The translations under genes and the position numbers were made by a program. The notes under the pieces were generated by a model that was not told where the DNA came from, did not search any database, and was given only the letters and a program-made list of their open reading frames with translations. DNA of 9,242 nt. Source: an uncultured Actinotalea sp. (GTDB lineage Bacteria > Actinomycetota > Actinomycetes > Actinomycetales > Cellulomonadaceae). Of this stretch, positions 7,715-9,242 are shown piece after piece; the stretch's first letter is position 1, and each line of letters begins with the position of its first letter. Location: contig NZ_CAMPHH010000133.1 in assembly GCF_946885855.1 (NCBI RefSeq), positions 1 through 9,242 on the forward strand. The letters run 5' to 3'.

Positions 7715-9232
7715 TCAGCCGCGCGCCTCCTGCGCGGCCCGCTCGACCTGCTCCAGCCAGGCGCGACGGGCGTCGAGCGCGGCCTGCGCCTCGGCGACCT
7801 TGCGGGCGTCACCGGTCGCCTTGGCCGCGTCGAGGTCGGCCTCCAGCGCCGCGATCGCGGCGTGGAGCTGCGCGGCAGCGCCCTCGGCGCGGGCGCGCGT
7901 CTCCGGGTTGGTCCGTCGCCACTGCGCCTGGTCTGCGTCCCGGACGGCCTGCTCGACCGCACGGAGCCGACCCTCGACGCGCTGGACGTCCCCGCGGGGC
8001 ACCTTGCCGGCCCGCTCCCACCGGTCCTGGAGGTCCCGCAGCGCGGCCTTGGCCGCAGCCAGGTCCGTCACCGGCACGAGCCGCTCGGCCTCCTCCAGGA
8101 GCGCGAGCTTGACCTCGAGGTTCGCCGAGAACTCCGCGTCCGTCTGGCGCTGGCTGGCGTCACGGGCGGCGAAGAAGACGTCCTGGGCCCCGCGGAACCG
8201 GGCCCACAGGGCGTCGTCGTCCTTGCGGCTCGCGCGACCGGCCGCCTTCCACTGCGTCATGAGGTCGCGGTAGGCGGCGGAGGTGGCGCCCCAGTCGGTG
8301 CTGGAGGACAGTCGCTCCGCCTCGGCCACGAGGGCCTCCTTCGCGGCCTTGGCGCCGGCGTTGCGCTTCTCGAGCTCGGAGAACCAGCGACGCCGCTCGC
8401 GGTCGAACGCCGAGCGGGCGTGGCTGAAGCGCTTCCAGAGGCTGTCCTCCGTGCCCCGGTCCAGCCGCGGCCCGTGGCGCTGCGCCTCCTTCCAGCGGTC
8501 CAGCAGCGTGCGCAGCTGCTCACCGGCCGGGCGCCACTGCATGCGCTCGGGGTCGGTCGCGGCGATCTTCTCGGCGGCCTCCACGATGGCGGTGCGCTCG
8601 GCCATGGCCGCCTCGCGCGCGGCCGCACGCTCGGCCTCGGCGGCGGCGCGCCGCTCGGCCGCCACCGCGCGCAGCCCCTCGAGCCGCTCGCGCAGCGCCC
8701 CCAGGTCACCGACGGCGGCCGGCTCGGTCAGCTCCTCGCCGAGGTGGGTGAGCGTCGTGTCGATCTCCTTGACCGACAGGTCGGTCGCGGCGAGGCGGGC
8801 CTCGAAGAGGACCACCTTGGCGTGCAGGTCCGCGTAGCGACGGACGTAGAACGCCAGCGCCTCGGTCGGGTCGGCGTCGGGGTACTGACCGACGACGCGC
8901 TCGCCGGCCTCCTCGCGCACCCACACCGTGCCGTCGTCGTCGACCCGGCCCCCGCGGTCCGCCTCCGCGGTCTCTGCGGGGGTGAGGGCGGGTGGGACGG
9001 GTGCGGTCGGTGCGCTCACCGCCGGCGCGACCGCGGCGGGGGTGGGTGCGACGGGGCGCAGTGACTCGATCAGTCGCTGACGGTCGGCCTCGTTGAAGCG
9101 ACGGCCGGCGCGACCTCCGAAGTCGATGCCGAGACCGAGATCCGCGGCGCGCTTCTGGATGGTCTTGCGGTGGACCTTGAACTCGGCGGCCAGGTCGCCG
9201 GTCGCGTATCGGTACTCATCGACGGCGGTCAC
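7715..9232 (-). CDS. DUF349 protein with N-terminal helix-turn-helix-like segment
   Basis: The function of DUF349 proteins is not established. The 505-residue product has several parts. Residues about 6-58 look like a MerR/excisionase-type winged helix-turn-helix: YATGDLAAEFKVHRKTIQKRA, then GGRAGRRFNEADRQRLIESL. A Pro/Ala/Thr linker (about 60-92) follows. GRVDDDGTVWVREEAGERVVGQYPDADPTEAL (95-126) is the usual opening of actinobacterial DUF349 proteins. A highly charged helical region (about 135-225) is probably coiled coil. At least three DUF349 repeats come next: LLDRWKEAQR with LWKRF (about 240-285), LMTQWKAAGR with LWARFRGA (about 320-358) and a more divergent LQDRWERAGKVPRGD (about 400-435). 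The C-terminus is an Ala-rich coiled coil (440-505). No membrane segment or signal peptide is seen. The frame stays open to the right edge, so a start beyond the window cannot be excluded. The plus-strand shadow frame here encodes no recognisable family. Confidence 0.85.
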   Translation of the reverse strand: MTAVDEYRYATGDLAAEFKVHRKTIQKRAADLGLGIDFGGRAGRRFNEADRQRLIESLRPVAPTPAAVAPAVSAPTAPVPPALTPAETAEADRGGRVDDDGTVWVREEAGERVVGQYPDADPTEALAFYVRRYADLHAKVVLFEARLAATDLSVKEIDTTLTHLGEELTEPAAVGDLGALRERLEGLRAVAAERRAAAEAERAAAREAAMAERTAIVEAAEKIAATDPERMQWRPAGEQLRTLLDRWKEAQRHGPRLDRGTEDSLWKRFSHARSAFDRERRRWFSELEKRNAGAKAAKEALVAEAERLSSSTDWGATSAAYRDLMTQWKAAGRASRKDDDALWARFRGAQDVFFAARDASQRQTDAEFSANLEVKLALLEEAERLVPVTDLAAAKAALRDLQDRWERAGKVPRGDVQRVEGRLRAVEQAVRDADQAQWRRTNPETRARAEGAAAQLHAAIAALEADLDAAKATGDARKVAEAQAALDARRAWLEQVERAAQEARG

Positions 9233-9236
9233 GACG

Positions 9237-9242
9237 CCTTCC
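9237..9242 (-). promoter_or_regulatory. Ribosome binding site of the DUF349 gene
   Basis: Read on the minus strand, GGAAGG precedes the GTG at 9232-9230 with a 4-base spacer. This supports the GTG as the true start and so places the helix-turn-helix segment within the natural protein. The site abuts the right edge of the window, so its full extent cannot be seen. Confidence 0.5.

Noticed and set aside
6812..9064. A 750-codon plus-strand open frame running from the rel 3' region through the terminator and across the DUF349 gene
   Set aside because: It crosses a strong terminator hairpin and encodes no known motif, while the rel and minus-strand DUF349 frames over the same bases match families.

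Overview
The window is about 9.2 kb of very GC-rich DNA with dense genes, frequent GTG starts and purine-rich ribosome binding sites. The gene order pdxT - yebC - ruvC - ruvA - ruvB - yajC - apt - rel is the conserved core neighbourhood of Actinomycetota. A DUF349 protein convergent with rel, and protein sequences close to actinobacterial forms, point to a high-GC actinobacterium, probably of the Micrococcales type. That placement is inference; no rRNA or other decisive marker is present.

Layout. Positions 35-5115 hold seven plus-strand genes. These are the glutaminase subunit of PLP synthase (pdxT), a YebC/PmpR/TACO1-family protein, the Holliday-junction machinery ruvC, ruvA and ruvB, the Sec accessory protein yajC, and adenine phosphoribosyltransferase (apt). 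A long bifunctional (p)ppGpp synthetase/hydrolase (rel) follows at 5208-7595. A strong hairpin at 7655-7701 separates rel from a convergent minus-strand gene (7715-9232) for a DUF349 protein, whose start lies 10 bases from the right edge.

Transcription units suggested by the sequence. pdxT and yebC are 13 bases apart, and ruvC follows after 69. A 171-base gap before ruvA holds a -10-like element and a near-consensus LexA/SOS box, so ruvAB probably has its own damage-inducible promoter. ruvA and ruvB overlap by 8 bases. A 218-base gap before yajC holds a TAGACT -10 element, and the same hexamer precedes rel, so yajC-apt and rel look like separate promoter units.

Three points deserve a second look. 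The SOS box lies between ruvC and ruvA rather than ahead of ruvC. secD and secF, which normally sit between yajC and apt, are absent, leaving only 22 bases there. The DUF349 protein carries an N-terminal helix-turn-helix-like segment joined by a Pro/Ala linker to the usual DUF349 body. I found no mobile element, CRISPR array, tRNA or rRNA. Most of the window is conserved housekeeping sequence, and I do not see an obviously new multi-gene system in it.
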